Positions 41,169 to 50,919 are shown, counted from the stretch's first letter. The stretch is 64,000 bases of DNA from Halobacillus_A sp043497005 (GCF_043497005.1 NZ_JBIEKE010000004.1:142444-206443), one strand, 5' to 3'. Numbers and translations: made by a program. The notes: generated by a model from the sequence alone, not told the origin.

Positions 41169-41202
41169 TATACTTTTCCACCTAAAATTAGGAGTGAGTA
41201 CT

Positions 41203-42174
41203 ATGAACATGAATAAAAAAGAAAAAGTAAACCGAGTTGTTTTGATTGGTGCAGGATTAGTCGGAAGCAGCTATGCTTTTGCCCTAATCAACCAGGCCGT
41301 AACGGAAGAATTGGTTATTATTGATTTGGACAAAGAAAAAGCAATCGGTGATGCAATGGACTTAAATCATGGGAAAGCTTTCGCTCCTTCTTCAACAAAT
41401 ACATGGTATGGAGAGTACAAAGACTGCGAAGATGCTGATATTGTTTGTATTTGTGCAGGAGCTAATCAAAAACCTGGGGAAACACGCCTTGACCTAGTCG
41501 AGAAGACCATGAAAATTTTTAAAACTATTGTAGATCATGTTATGGAGAACAAGTTCGATGGAATTTTCTTAATTGCAACAAACCCTGTTGATATTTTAAC
41601 ACATGCTACTCAAGTATTTAGCGGACTTCCTAAAGAAAGAGTTATTGGAAGCGGCACAACATTAGATACGGCACGCTTCCGCTTCATGTTAAGCGATTAC
41701 TTTAACGTAGCCACACAAAACGTTCACGCTTATATCATTGGTGAGCATGGGGATACCGAGCTTCCAGTTTGGAGTCACGCTACCATTGGCGGGGTCCCCG
41801 TAACTAAATATATAAAAACGAACGATTCCTACACCACGGAAGATCTTGAGCATTTATTTGAAGATGTGCGAGATGCCGCTTATCAAATCATTCAGAAAAA
41901 AGGGGCCACCCATTATGGTATCGCAATGAGTCTGGTTCGTATTACAAAAGCTATTCTTGGTAATGAGAACAGTATTTTGACAGTAAGTACGTATCTTGAT
42001 GGAGAATATGGAGAAAAAGACGTATATGTTGGTGTTCCTACCGTCGTCAATCGCCGAGGTGTGGAGAAAGTTCTTGAAATGGAACTCTCTGATGTAGAAC
42101 AACAGCAATTACGTCATAGTGTAAAAACATTAAAAGAGACAATGAATCCAGCCCTTGAAAAAATAACACAATAA
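41203..42174 (+). CDS. ldh: L-lactate dehydrogenase
   Basis: The 323-residue enzyme has the NAD motif VVLIGAGLVGSSYAFAL, the active-site His in GEHGDTELPVW, and Arg in the mobile loop CAGANQKPGETRLDLV. It reduces pyruvate to lactate with NADH for fermentative redox balance. ATG 41203 is used because GGAGTGAG lies just upstream. The upstream GTG 41194 overlaps that site. Two Rex boxes control it, and a dispersed repeat provides the terminator. Confidence 0.96.
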   Translation: MNMNKKEKVNRVVLIGAGLVGSSYAFALINQAVTEELVIIDLDKEKAIGDAMDLNHGKAFAPSSTNTWYGEYKDCEDADIVCICAGANQKPGETRLDLVEKTMKIFKTIVDHVMENKFDGIFLIATNPVDILTHATQVFSGLPKERVIGSGTTLDTARFRFMLSDYFNVATQNVHAYIIGEHGDTELPVWSHATIGGVPVTKYIKTNDSYTTEDLEHLFEDVRDAAYQIIQKKGATHYGIAMSLVRITKAILGNENSILTVSTYLDGEYGEKDVYVGVPTVVNRRGVEKVLEMELSDVEQQQLRHSVKTLKETMNPALEKITQ

Positions 42175-42178
42175 ATTA

Positions 42179-42265
42179 AGAGACTGGGACATTACTGCAT
42201 AAAGCATAAAAATAATCCGAACGATTCTCGAGAAATCGGTTCGGATTATTTAAGTTAATGAAACT
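42179..42265 (+). repeat. Dispersed terminator-like repeat, copy 3
   Basis: GAGACTGGGAC leads to AATAATCCGAACGATT (42211-42226), pairing with AATCGGTTCGGATTATT (42234-42250). It lies four bases after the ldh stop and is nearly identical to copy 1, including the trailing TTAATGA. Confidence 0.87.
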
Positions 42266-42363
42266 CCACACCACCGCTCCGTCATGCGAGTATTCGTTTT
42301 TTGACATCATTGCTTTACTTATCGCCCAGTCTCTTTTCATAACGAAAAATCACTATTTTATAA

Positions 42364-43746
42364 TTAAATCCACTTTTTCTCTCTCATATAGAATAAAGCT
42401 AATAATAGTACAATATTAGCTGCATTTTCTTTGTTCTTCAAGTTGAAAGAAAAAGTAGGCTCTTGTATAGATTCTTCGATTTCTACAGGTACTTCTAAGC
42501 TTTCAAATGCAGGCTCTGTACTTACTTCCGTTATTTCTTCGGTACCTTGTTCCTCAACGATCACATCTTCGTTTAAAGAAACTGGCATTTGCTCAGACCT
42601 TTCCACTTGCAGCCATACTTGACGAATATCAGAAACAACTCGATCCCAAGTATAATGTTTTTCTGCCAGGGAGCGCCCATACCTTCCCATCTCCTCCCGT
42701 TTCTCTGGATGAGAAAGCAAATAGGACAAATGCTTCACAAATTCATCTGTACTTTCAGGATCCTCTACAATTAACCCATTTTTATGCGACTCCATTACTT
42801 CCGTATTTCCACCGCGATTTGTCGTAACAATTGGAATAGCTGCAGCCATAGCTTCATAGTGAACTCGAGCTAAAGGTTCCTGCCATCTAGAAGTACAAAC
42901 AAAAATATCAGAAGCTGCGAACCATTCTTGGATTTTATCAGCGGACACATACCCTGTTTGAATGACAGGAATCGGCAGACGCTCAGCGAGGGCGCGAACA
43001 TATGCAATATAGTCAGTTATTGAGTTATCACTAAACCATTTACTTCCCATAATGACGAGCGCAATATCATCATGCTTTTTGGCTAACTCGGGAATCGCTC
43101 GAACTAAAACATCAATTCCCTTATTTGGAGAAAGCCTTCCAGCGTATAATATAACTTTCTTAGAAGATAACCCATTTTCTTCTCTTATTTTATTCCTCAT
43201 CTGGCGGGCGCTGCTGGAATATGAGGGAGCGAACCGTTCTAAATCTACACCAGAATAAATGGTCTGCAGCTTAGGCGCTGCCTCCGGATAGAAGCCTTTT
43301 ATCGTCTCGCCTATATAGTTACTAATGGTAATAATCTTATCTACCTTTTGAACCGCTTGAGCCCCTTCTTCCCGGTCAATTTTTTCAGGTTTAAACATGT
43401 CATTGTGCATGCTTAGTACAATCTTAGCATCTGGGGCCAACTCTCTAACACCACTCACTAAACGCGGCCTGTTAAAGATGTGAATAAGATCATATACTTC
43501 GTCTGTAGATTGTAGGAAATGAAGGACGTGCTCCCGGTAGACCTCTAAAAGCCCGCCTTCTACACGGACGTAACGAAGGCCATCTCTCGTCTCTTCTGCC
43601 GGTAGTTCTTCATCACTTCTACATAAAATGGTAATATCGTGCTCTTTTTTCAGGACAGGAACTGCCCCATCAATATAGGTTTGAATAGCACCTCCGCGGA
43701 TCGCAGGTACAGGGAGCTTTTCTGTACAAATGATTAATACCTTCAT
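42364..43746 (-). CDS. Glycosyltransferase of the CotSA type (GT4)
   Basis: The 460-residue protein is a GT-B glycosyltransferase. It opens ICTEKLPVPAIRGGAIQTYIDG and carries the donor-site motif EPLARVHYEAMAAAIPIVTTNRGG. It resembles B. subtilis CotSA of the spore coat. The family core ends near residue 385. The tail of about 75 residues is Glu/Val-rich, then hydrophobic (NIVLLLALFYMREKK). It overlaps the cotS stop by four bases. It probably glycosylates a coat component. Confidence 0.85.
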   Translation of the reverse strand: MKVLIICTEKLPVPAIRGGAIQTYIDGAVPVLKKEHDITILCRSDEELPAEETRDGLRYVRVEGGLLEVYREHVLHFLQSTDEVYDLIHIFNRPRLVSGVRELAPDAKIVLSMHNDMFKPEKIDREEGAQAVQKVDKIITISNYIGETIKGFYPEAAPKLQTIYSGVDLERFAPSYSSSARQMRNKIREENGLSSKKVILYAGRLSPNKGIDVLVRAIPELAKKHDDIALVIMGSKWFSDNSITDYIAYVRALAERLPIPVIQTGYVSADKIQEWFAASDIFVCTSRWQEPLARVHYEAMAAAIPIVTTNRGGNTEVMESHKNGLIVEDPESTDEFVKHLSYLLSHPEKREEMGRYGRSLAEKHYTWDRVVSDIRQVWLQVERSEQMPVSLNEDVIVEEQGTEEITEVSTEPAFESLEVPVEIEESIQEPTFSFNLKNKENAANIVLLLALFYMREKKWI

Positions 43747-44855
43747 ATTGAAACACCTCCATTTCGATCATTAGCTAATTCTTCTAAAACGACCCATTTT
43801 TGTTCCTCCAGCTTAATAATAGACTGGACCTCTAACTCAAGTTCCTCATTTAAAAATTCAGCAGGCGAGTAAACCATATACTTTATATTTTTATAAAAGA
43901 GGTTTGGCAGGGATAAATCGATTAACAGCATTTCGTAAACTTCATCTGTAATAGGAAGGGATTCTTCATAGGCGGCAAGCATTTCCCTGATCCAATGAAT
44001 ATCCCATTCTCCATTCGCGTGCATTCGGTCAATTATCAGTTTACGTAAGTCACGAATCGTAATATCATAAGAAACCCCATCCAAGTCAATAATCCACATA
44101 CCATCGTCAGCCATCTGAGCGTTGGACCAGCCATAATCCTGGTGAACTAGCCCAGCCACCTCGTTTCCTTTAGCGACAATTTCTTCATACCTTGAATTTT
44201 CTAACCGTTGACGCCCTTCTCGAACCTGTTCCTGAAACATGTCAAGCACAGAGAGTATAGTAGAGCTTGCAGGCATCTCACTATAAGCATGAACGATATC
44301 CCTGAACCAATCCATCTTCTTCTCCATACGTTCATATGTTCTTGGCCATCGATGAAGCCTGGATACTACTTCAGCATCTTCAGGAGGGACGTACCCTTTC
44401 GTTAACCTGTGAAACTCTCCCAAAGCCGTACACAGCTCCTTTGTTCCTTCTAAATCCTGTGGGAGCTGATGAAGTGATTCGATCCAATCGGCAACAAACC
44501 ATAATTTCCCGCCCATTTTCACGTATTTCTCGCCATCCTTCGTAGGAATAATAGCGGGAACTCTCATCTTCTGCTCATGCACTAAATATTCTTGTGCCCC
44601 CAGACTGAACTTACTATGCGTCGGCCTCCGGTGTAATAGCTTTAGACTAAAAGGACCTTTATCTGTGTCAATCCTCCAGATAGCCCCTCCTTTTTCGTCT
44701 TTCGTAGCCATAACCGTCATTCCATGAGTGTTAAAGTCATAATACTTGAGAACCTCTCGGCCGATGTCTTCAATATATTCAGGTACATACAACTCTTCTA
44801 ATTCTTCTAGTCCTTCTTCATCCAGCCATGGTTTAATCATGATTTCATCCTTCAT
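43743..44855 (-). CDS. cotS: CotS family spore-coat kinase-like protein
   Basis: The 370-residue protein belongs to the CotS/YtaA/YutH group with an aminoglycoside phosphotransferase-like fold. The catalytic-loop counterpart is LVHQDYGWSNAQM and the DFG-like Asp is in WIIDLDGVSYD. The lobe with GPFSLKLLHRRPTHSKF binds nucleotide in kinases of this fold. It is followed by the CotSA-like transferase and faces sugar-nucleotide genes, as in the B. subtilis cotS-ytc region. It is expected in the mother cell during sporulation. Confidence 0.87.
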   Translation of the reverse strand: MKDEIMIKPWLDEEGLEELEELYVPEYIEDIGREVLKYYDFNTHGMTVMATKDEKGGAIWRIDTDKGPFSLKLLHRRPTHSKFSLGAQEYLVHEQKMRVPAIIPTKDGEKYVKMGGKLWFVADWIESLHQLPQDLEGTKELCTALGEFHRLTKGYVPPEDAEVVSRLHRWPRTYERMEKKMDWFRDIVHAYSEMPASSTILSVLDMFQEQVREGRQRLENSRYEEIVAKGNEVAGLVHQDYGWSNAQMADDGMWIIDLDGVSYDITIRDLRKLIIDRMHANGEWDIHWIREMLAAYEESLPITDEVYEMLLIDLSLPNLFYKNIKYMVYSPAEFLNEELELEVQSIIKLEEQKWVVLEELANDRNGGVSI

Positions 44856-45022
44856 TTTTTCACCTCCATAGTATACCTATTTTATTCACTTCCTCGTATT
44901 TTGTTTGGGAAGTTGAATCAATGAATTTTTTTCTTACTCCTTTGGAATTTGCCGTTACTTATTTAAGGATTTTAAATACAGTAGTAATAGAACGGTTCGT
45001 TATGTTAAGAGGAGAATCTGTT

Positions 45023-46315
45023 ATGAAAATTTTAATTATTGGGATGGGGTATGTAGGAACAACTACTGGAGCGGTCTTCGCTCATCAAGGTCATAAAGTC
45101 ACAGGGTTGGATATAGATCAAATGAAGATAGCATTATTAAATAAAGGAAAACTATACTTTCACGAGCCGGGCTTGCAAGAAATGCTGTCTTCTCAAATTA
45201 AAAAAAATAACCTTTCTTTTACTTGCGATCCAGAAACAGCTGTAAAAGATCATGACATCATTTTTATCACTGTAGGAACTCCTTCTTTAGAAAATGGAAA
45301 AGCCGATTTATCCTACATTAGACAGGCAGCGGAAATGATCGGACGATATAAAAACAAAGAGAAATTAGTTGTTGTAAAAAGCACGGTTCCTATCGGCACA
45401 ACGGATGAGATGGAGAAGTGGATTTATGAATACAGTAATAATGAAGCTTCTGTTCATACTGCTATGAATCCAGAGTTCTTAAGAGAAGGAAGCGCATTAA
45501 ATGACGCTCTTCATCCGAGTCGTATTGTACTTGGAAGCGAAAGCTCTGAAGCCCTCGTGAAACTAAAGGAATTATATAAAAATTCCACTGCTCCGATTTT
45601 AACTACTTCCACAAAGGCTGCCGAAATAATTAAGTACGCCTCGAATGGTTTTTTAGCAACGAAGATTTCTTTTATTAATGAAATCGCAAGGTTGTGTGAC
45701 ACCGTAGGCGTGTCAATTAAAGACGTTGCAGAAGGGATGGGATTAGATGAGCGCATTGGAGCTCCCTTTTTGCAAGCAGGACTCGGTTATGGAGGATCCT
45801 GCTTTCCGAAAGATGTGAAAGAATTATTATCAACTGCTGACTCTTTAGGAAATCCATTATCCATTTTACGAGAGGTCGAAAAGATAAACCGTACTCAACC
45901 TTCATATTTTGTAAATAAAGTGAAACGAACTCACCCTCTGTTAAAGGACAAAAAAGTCACTTTATTCGGATTATCCTTTAAGCCGCATACAGATGACATT
46001 CGTGAATCTGTTTCATTCGCCGTCATCAATCAACTAGTCGCAGAAGGCGCAAAAGTATATGTCCATGACCCTGCAGTGACTTTATCCACCGATTGGATAA
46101 GGAAAGGTGTTACTCAATGCTGGGACCCTTATGTGGCTGTGAAAGAAGCTGACCTCCTTCTTATATGTACTGACTGGCCACAATACGCTGACTTAAATTG
46201 GGTGAAAGTAAAGGAACGAATGAACGGTTCCTATTTATTTGATGGGAGAAACATGTTGGATAAAGAAAAAATCAAACAATTAGGGTTCTATTATGAAGGA
46301 ATAGGCAACGCATAA
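45023..46315 (+). CDS. UDP-glucose 6-dehydrogenase
   Basis: The 430-residue enzyme has the NAD motif IIGMGYVGTTTGAVFAHQG, the catalytic Cys in GYGGSCFPKDVKEL and the C-terminal LFGLSFKPHTDDIRESVS. It oxidises UDP-glucose to UDP-glucuronate. ATG 45023 after AAGAGGAG is used; the frame stays open to 44921 but lacks a site. It is similar in context to B. subtilis ytcA beside cotS. It supplies the substrate for the epimerase downstream. Confidence 0.93.
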   Translation: MKILIIGMGYVGTTTGAVFAHQGHKVTGLDIDQMKIALLNKGKLYFHEPGLQEMLSSQIKKNNLSFTCDPETAVKDHDIIFITVGTPSLENGKADLSYIRQAAEMIGRYKNKEKLVVVKSTVPIGTTDEMEKWIYEYSNNEASVHTAMNPEFLREGSALNDALHPSRIVLGSESSEALVKLKELYKNSTAPILTTSTKAAEIIKYASNGFLATKISFINEIARLCDTVGVSIKDVAEGMGLDERIGAPFLQAGLGYGGSCFPKDVKELLSTADSLGNPLSILREVEKINRTQPSYFVNKVKRTHPLLKDKKVTLFGLSFKPHTDDIRESVSFAVINQLVAEGAKVYVHDPAVTLSTDWIRKGVTQCWDPYVAVKEADLLLICTDWPQYADLNWVKVKERMNGSYLFDGRNMLDKEKIKQLGFYYEGIGNA

Positions 46316-46335
46316 ACACGAGAAAGGAGGATTTT

Positions 46336-47373
46336 ATGAAAGGCCTCATTTTAGCAGCAGGTAATGGCACGAGACTTCGTCCGCTCTCAAATACAAAACC
46401 AAAACCTTTGCTCCCTGTAGCGAACAAACCTGTCATTAATTATGGTATAGAAATGTTATATGAATTAGGGATTCGGGAAATCGGCATTGTCATACAGCCT
46501 GATCATAAGGAAGTATTTAAACAACATCTTACAAAAAATAAAAATATTCGATTTCATTACATCTATCAGAAGAAACAGCGAGGAATAGCCCATGCTGTAA
46601 AGCAAGCTGAAAGATTTATCGGAACTGACTCATTTGTACTTCTTCTCGGGGATAATTTAATAAACGAGTCCCTGGAGCCCTTAAAAGAAGCATGTAAAAA
46701 GAAAAACACGCATGGGACCGTCATGGTAACAAAAGTGGCAAGACCCGAAGATTACGGAATCGCTGAAATATTAGAAGGTCGAATTACAAACGTAGAAGAA
46801 AAACCACTCCATCCAAAGTCGAATCTCGCTATTATCGGGGTGTACCTTTTTAAACCGACCATTTTTAAAGCTATTCATGCCCTTGCCCCTTCAGCACGAG
46901 GAGAGTATGAAATTACAGATGCGATCCAGTGGTTAATTGATCATAAATATAAAGTAAACTATGTGAAAGCAGAACGGCCAACGTTTGACGTAGGAACAAT
47001 GGAAAGATGGTTAGAAGCTAATCAATGGATGTTAGCACAAGACCCTGACCTGAAGAACCATAATAAAGTCAAGAATTCAACTATTATTCCACCCGTAAAA
47101 ATCGGAAAACAATGCAACATTAAAAATTCGGTGATCGGACCTCATGTTTCAGTTGAATCGGGTACGACTATTAAAAACTGCTGCATTAAGAATAGTATTA
47201 TTCTAAGAGATTCTATCTTTAAGAACATACCTTATGAAATTGTAGATAGTATATTCGGAGAAAAAACAAAGTTCATTACGGAAGATGTGGAAGATCCCTC
47301 CATTCACGGAATGTTTGGAGATGACTCCTCATTCATTTTCTCCAACTTTTCTCCTAAGAAGAAAGACAACTAA
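46336..47373 (+). CDS. Sugar-phosphate nucleotidyltransferase, RfbA/StrD-like with beta-helix tail
   Basis: The 345-residue protein has the nucleotide-binding opening LILAAGNGTRLRPLSNTKPKPLLPVANKP and GDNLI, and a C-terminal left-handed beta-helix (about 240-310) with hexapeptide-like IKNSVIGPHVSV and IKNCCIKNSIIL. It joins a sugar 1-phosphate to a nucleotide, most likely dTTP with glucose 1-phosphate. Its gene lies 20 bases after the dehydrogenase, with an AGAAAGGAGG site. A terminator follows. Confidence 0.9.
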   Translation: MKGLILAAGNGTRLRPLSNTKPKPLLPVANKPVINYGIEMLYELGIREIGIVIQPDHKEVFKQHLTKNKNIRFHYIYQKKQRGIAHAVKQAERFIGTDSFVLLLGDNLINESLEPLKEACKKKNTHGTVMVTKVARPEDYGIAEILEGRITNVEEKPLHPKSNLAIIGVYLFKPTIFKAIHALAPSARGEYEITDAIQWLIDHKYKVNYVKAERPTFDVGTMERWLEANQWMLAQDPDLKNHNKVKNSTIIPPVKIGKQCNIKNSVIGPHVSVESGTTIKNCCIKNSIILRDSIFKNIPYEIVDSIFGEKTKFITEDVEDPSIHGMFGDDSSFIFSNFSPKKKDN

Positions 47374-47376
47374 TTC

Positions 47377-47412
47377 AAAAGCTATGAATACCCATGAGGG
47401 TTCATAGCTTTT
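47377..47412 (+). terminator. Terminator after the nucleotidyltransferase gene
   Basis: AAAAGCTATGAA (47377-47388) pairs with TTCATAGCTTTT (47401-47412). The epimerase downstream is thus at least partly transcribed separately. Confidence 0.85.
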
Positions 47413-47486
47413 CCCTATGAACTCTATGACTTACATATGCATACATTACGGTTAAGGTATCACGATTGCACGTGAGAGGTGACAAG

Positions 47487-48488
47487 ATGATTTTACTAAC
47501 AGGTGCAGCTGGTTTTATTGGTGCACACGTAGCTAAACGGCTGCTTCAAGAAGGCAAGGATGTTCTTGGAATTGATAACCTAAACACGTATTACGACCTT
47601 CAATTAAAGAAAGATCGTTTGATGTGGCTACAAGATGAAAACTTTATATTTAAACAAGTCGACCGATCAAACCATGATGAATTAGTAGAACTTTTTAAAA
47701 AACATCAGCCTTCTTTCGTTATTGACCTCGCTGCCCAAGCCGGCGTACGATACAGTCTTGAGAATCCCCAGGCTTACATTGACTCAAATATAACAGGTTT
47801 CTTAAATATACTAGAAGCTTGCCGTCATCAACACGTGGAACAACTCATTTACGCTTCTTCCAGTTCTGTGTACGGAGCTAACACAAAAATGCCATTCTCT
47901 GTGCAAGATCATGTGGATCATCCTGTAAGCTTGTATGCAGCGACGAAGAAGGCAAACGAACTAATGGCCCATACGTACAGCCACCTATACAATTTGCCTA
48001 CGACAGGGCTTCGTTTCTTTACCGTGTATGGCCCATGGGGACGTCCAGATATGGCTTTATTTACGTTTACAAAAGCTATTATAGAAGGTAAACCTATTCA
48101 TGTTTACAACCAGGGGGAGATGGAAAGAGACTTCACTTATATCGATGACATTGTCGAAGGCATCATTCGATTAACCCGAAAAAAGCCTATACCCGATCCA
48201 AATTGGAGAGGAGATGCTCCTGATCCCAGCAGAGGCGCTGCCCCCTACCGCATCTATAACATGGGGAATAGTAAACCTGTGAAGCTGCTTGACTTTATTA
48301 CAGCCATTGAAAATAAGCTTGGGATCAAAGCTCAAAAACAGTTTCTTCCTATGCAAAAAGGGGATGTCATCGCTACTTATGCAAATGTCGATGAACTCAC
48401 ACGTGAGATAGGATATCAGCCGAGGACTTCGATCGAAGAGGGTGTCGGAAAGTTTGTTGATTGGTATAAAGCGTATTACGGAATTTAA
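47487..48488 (+). CDS. NAD-dependent epimerase, probable UDP-glucuronate 4-epimerase
   Basis: The 333-residue SDR enzyme has TGAAGFIGAHVAKRL, the Ser of YASSSSVYG and the YxxxK catalytic pair in SLYAATKKANE. The RFFTVYGPWGRPDMA segment is typical of UDP-glucuronate epimerases. It would convert UDP-glucuronate from the dehydrogenase into UDP-galacturonate for coat or capsule polysaccharide. ATG 47487 follows GAGAGGTGAC; TTG 47466 is upstream without a site. Confidence 0.9.
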   Translation: MILLTGAAGFIGAHVAKRLLQEGKDVLGIDNLNTYYDLQLKKDRLMWLQDENFIFKQVDRSNHDELVELFKKHQPSFVIDLAAQAGVRYSLENPQAYIDSNITGFLNILEACRHQHVEQLIYASSSSVYGANTKMPFSVQDHVDHPVSLYAATKKANELMAHTYSHLYNLPTTGLRFFTVYGPWGRPDMALFTFTKAIIEGKPIHVYNQGEMERDFTYIDDIVEGIIRLTRKKPIPDPNWRGDAPDPSRGAAPYRIYNMGNSKPVKLLDFITAIENKLGIKAQKQFLPMQKGDVIATYANVDELTREIGYQPRTSIEEGVGKFVDWYKAYYGI

Positions 48489-48496
48489 AAAATGCC

Positions 48497-48580
48497 GGCT
48501 GGAGCTAAACTGAATAAGGCATAAAACTAATCCGAGTAATCCAGTAAAAACCAGCTCGGATTATTTATTTTAAATAGAAT
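48497..48580 (+). repeat. Dispersed terminator-like repeat, copy 4
   Basis: CTAATCCGAG and CTCGGATTAT form the stem. The leading GGAGCTAAACTGAATAAGGC resembles the leader of copies 2 and 3. It lies nine bases after the epimerase stop. The stem sequence has changed on both arms together. Confidence 0.78.
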
Positions 48581-48644
48581 TTGACTACGCTAATGACTTG
48601 GCTTTATATGCCATTCGAATGATTGGCATCTAAGCACCAATAGC

Positions 48645-48676
48645 AAAAAGCCAGAAGCGGGAATCCGCTTCTGGCT
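48645..48676 (-). terminator. Terminator of glmS
   Basis: AGCCAGAAGCGG (48649-48660) pairs perfectly with CCGCTTCTGGCT (48665-48676). An A run precedes it on plus. It lies eight bases from the glmS stop. Confidence 0.9.
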
Positions 48677-48684
48677 CAATTTTT

Positions 48685-50484
48685 TTATTCAACCGTTACA
48701 CTTTTCGCTAAGTTACGAGGCTTATCAACATCACAATCACGATGAAGAGCCGCATAGTAAGATACTAGCTGTAATGGAACCACGGATACTAGGGGAGTCA
48801 GCAAGTCATGAACATGTGGAATAACGAAAGCATCGCCTTCCTTATTCAGACCTTTCATACTGATAATCATGCTGTTTGCTCCACGAGCTTCTACTTCTTG
48901 CACATTTCCTCGAATCGAATAGTTTACATTCTTCTGTGTCGCAAGTGCAATAACAGGTGTACCTTCTTCAATTAAAGCAATAGTACCGTGCTTCAATTCT
49001 CCTCCGGCAAATCCTTCTGCTTGGATATAAGAGATTTCTTTTAATTTTAATGAGCCTTCAAGCCCTACATAATAATCAATGCCTCGACCGATAAAGAAGC
49101 AGTTGCGTGTGGTCTGCAAGTAATCACTTGCAAGCTGTTCAATATCTTCTTTTTGATCAGTTAAAGCTTCCATAGCGTTTGCTACAATACCCAGCTCCTG
49201 CATTGGATCAAAGTCTAACTCCAGACCTTTAGCTCGGGCTGTATCTACAGCTAGAATGGCAAGTACAGCCATTTGTGCAGTATAAGCTTTTGTTGAAGCT
49301 ACAGCGATTTCAGGCCCGGCATGCAAGTGCATTGTATAATCAGCTTCACGGGAAAGGGTGGATCCAGGCACATTCGTAATTGTCAGTGCTGGATGACCAA
49401 GTTCTTTTGTTTGAACAAGTACGGAACGACTGTCTGCCGTCTCGCCGCTTTGTGAAATATAGACGAATAATGGTTTTTCTGAAAGCAGTGGCATGTTATA
49501 AGAGAACTCACTAGCCACGTGCACTTCTACCGGGATGGACGCCATTTTTTCAATAAATTGTTTACCTAAAAGTCCGGCATGATAACTTGTGCCCGCTGCA
49601 ATGATATAAATACGGTCACAATACTTCATCGCTTCACGAATTTCAGGGTCTAATTTAATTTCATCATTTTCGTTCTGATATTCCTGGATGATTTTACGAA
49701 TAACAAATGGTTGCTCATCTATTTCTTTAAGCATGAAATGAGGGTATGTTCCCTTTTCAATATCAGTTGAGTCAATCTCAGCAGTGAATGGCTCACGAGA
49801 TACTCTTTCCCCGTCCGGAGATTGGATAATAACTTCATCGCGGCGTAATAGCACAGTTTCTTTATCCATTAGCTCTAAGAACTGATCAGTCACGTGCAGA
49901 GCAGCCATGGAGTCACTAGCTACGGCGTTGAATTTATCGCCCAGTCCTACTAGTAACGGGCTTTTATTTTTTGCAACATAAATCGTATCTTCATTCTCAG
50001 CATCGATAAGAGCAATTGCATAAGATCCTGTAAGAAGGTCTACTGCTTTACGGAAAGCAGAGGCAACATCCTGAAGTTCCTCGTTTAAAACTTCAATCAA
50101 TTGAACGATGATTTCCGTATCTGTTTCACTCTTCATTTCTACATTAGAGAGGTAATCATTCTTAACATCCAGGTAATTTTCAATTACACCGTTATGAACG
50201 ATTGTAAAACGGCCGGAGACACTTTGGTGAGGGTGAGCATTTTCTTCACTAGGCGCCCCATGGGTTGCCCAGCGCGTGTGCCCGATTCCTAGAGTAGAGT
50301 GAACATTTTCATCTACAGCTTCTCGTAAGGTGGCAATACGGCCTTTTACTTTAGAAACCTTTACACCGCCATTTAAAGTGGCAATTCCTGCAGAGTCATA
50401 CCCTCTGTATTCAAGCTTTTCTAAACCATTTAATAAAATCTCTTTCGTATCTTCTTGTCCGATATATCCTACAATTCCACACAT
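48685..50484 (-). CDS. glmS: Glutamine--fructose-6-phosphate aminotransferase
   Basis: The 599-residue enzyme starts with the N-terminal nucleophile Cys (MCGIVGYIG) of its glutaminase domain and has two SIS domains (GTSYHAGLLGKQFIE; SQSGETADSRSVL; AYTAQMAVLAILA). It ends DKPRNLAKSVTVE as canonical GlmS. It makes glucosamine 6-phosphate for cell-wall precursors. ATG 50484 after TAGGAGGAAA is the real start. A glmS ribozyme in its leader controls it. Confidence 0.98.
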   Translation of the reverse strand: MCGIVGYIGQEDTKEILLNGLEKLEYRGYDSAGIATLNGGVKVSKVKGRIATLREAVDENVHSTLGIGHTRWATHGAPSEENAHPHQSVSGRFTIVHNGVIENYLDVKNDYLSNVEMKSETDTEIIVQLIEVLNEELQDVASAFRKAVDLLTGSYAIALIDAENEDTIYVAKNKSPLLVGLGDKFNAVASDSMAALHVTDQFLELMDKETVLLRRDEVIIQSPDGERVSREPFTAEIDSTDIEKGTYPHFMLKEIDEQPFVIRKIIQEYQNENDEIKLDPEIREAMKYCDRIYIIAAGTSYHAGLLGKQFIEKMASIPVEVHVASEFSYNMPLLSEKPLFVYISQSGETADSRSVLVQTKELGHPALTITNVPGSTLSREADYTMHLHAGPEIAVASTKAYTAQMAVLAILAVDTARAKGLELDFDPMQELGIVANAMEALTDQKEDIEQLASDYLQTTRNCFFIGRGIDYYVGLEGSLKLKEISYIQAEGFAGGELKHGTIALIEEGTPVIALATQKNVNYSIRGNVQEVEARGANSMIISMKGLNKEGDAFVIPHVHDLLTPLVSVVPLQLVSYYAALHRDCDVDKPRNLAKSVTVE

Positions 50485-50589
50485 AATTGTTTTCCTCCTA
50501 AATTCAAGAAAGGAGCAAACAACGAACATACTAAACTTAGCAGGGGCCGTTATTTGCCCCTTTCCCGTTCACGTTTTTTTATTTAGACA

Positions 50590-50743
50590 CTTTGTTTGCA
50601 CGATTTGGTCAAAGAGTCGCCTCTTTGGTTTAGCGTACAAACGTGCGGTTGAAGTGCTGCAACCGGGAGGCATCCGCCGAACGCTCGATGAACCTCCTCC
50701 TCGTCAACTGTGCTAAGATCCGTACTGCACAGCCCTGGCGCTT
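50590..50743 (-). ncRNA. glmS ribozyme: glmS self-cleaving ribozyme/riboswitch
   Basis: On the minus strand the leader contains the conserved glmS ribozyme core: AGCGCCAG at the 5' end (50742 onward), GACGAGGAGGAGGTT, ATCGA, TTCGGCGGATGCCTCCCGG, and the 3' stem in which CACGTTTG-type bases pair with CGTGCAAAC (50594-50602). Cleavage is expected just 5' of the G in AGCGCC and is activated by glucosamine 6-phosphate, which lowers glmS expression. Confidence 0.93.
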
Positions 50744-50919
50744 TATAAATGATCTTTTCCGCTCCTCCTTTACTCTCTTTGAATAAAGGCCTCTACTCGT
50801 TTATCCGAAAAAAAGTGCATTAAAACGTAGTTCGGCAAATTTTTCAAGGCTATGCTTCATTTTACCCGAAGACAAGCTGGCAGGTCAATGAATTTCGCAA
50901 AAGCACTGCCCTATAAAAT

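Noticed and set aside
44867..44875. CATAGTATA as a sigma-K -10 for the dehydrogenase gene
   Set aside because: It matches the -10 pattern, but no -35 is visible and it overlaps the cotS ribosome site. It may be chance.
50330..50716. 128-codon plus-strand frame across the glmS leader
   Set aside because: It runs antisense through the start of glmS and through the conserved ribozyme core.
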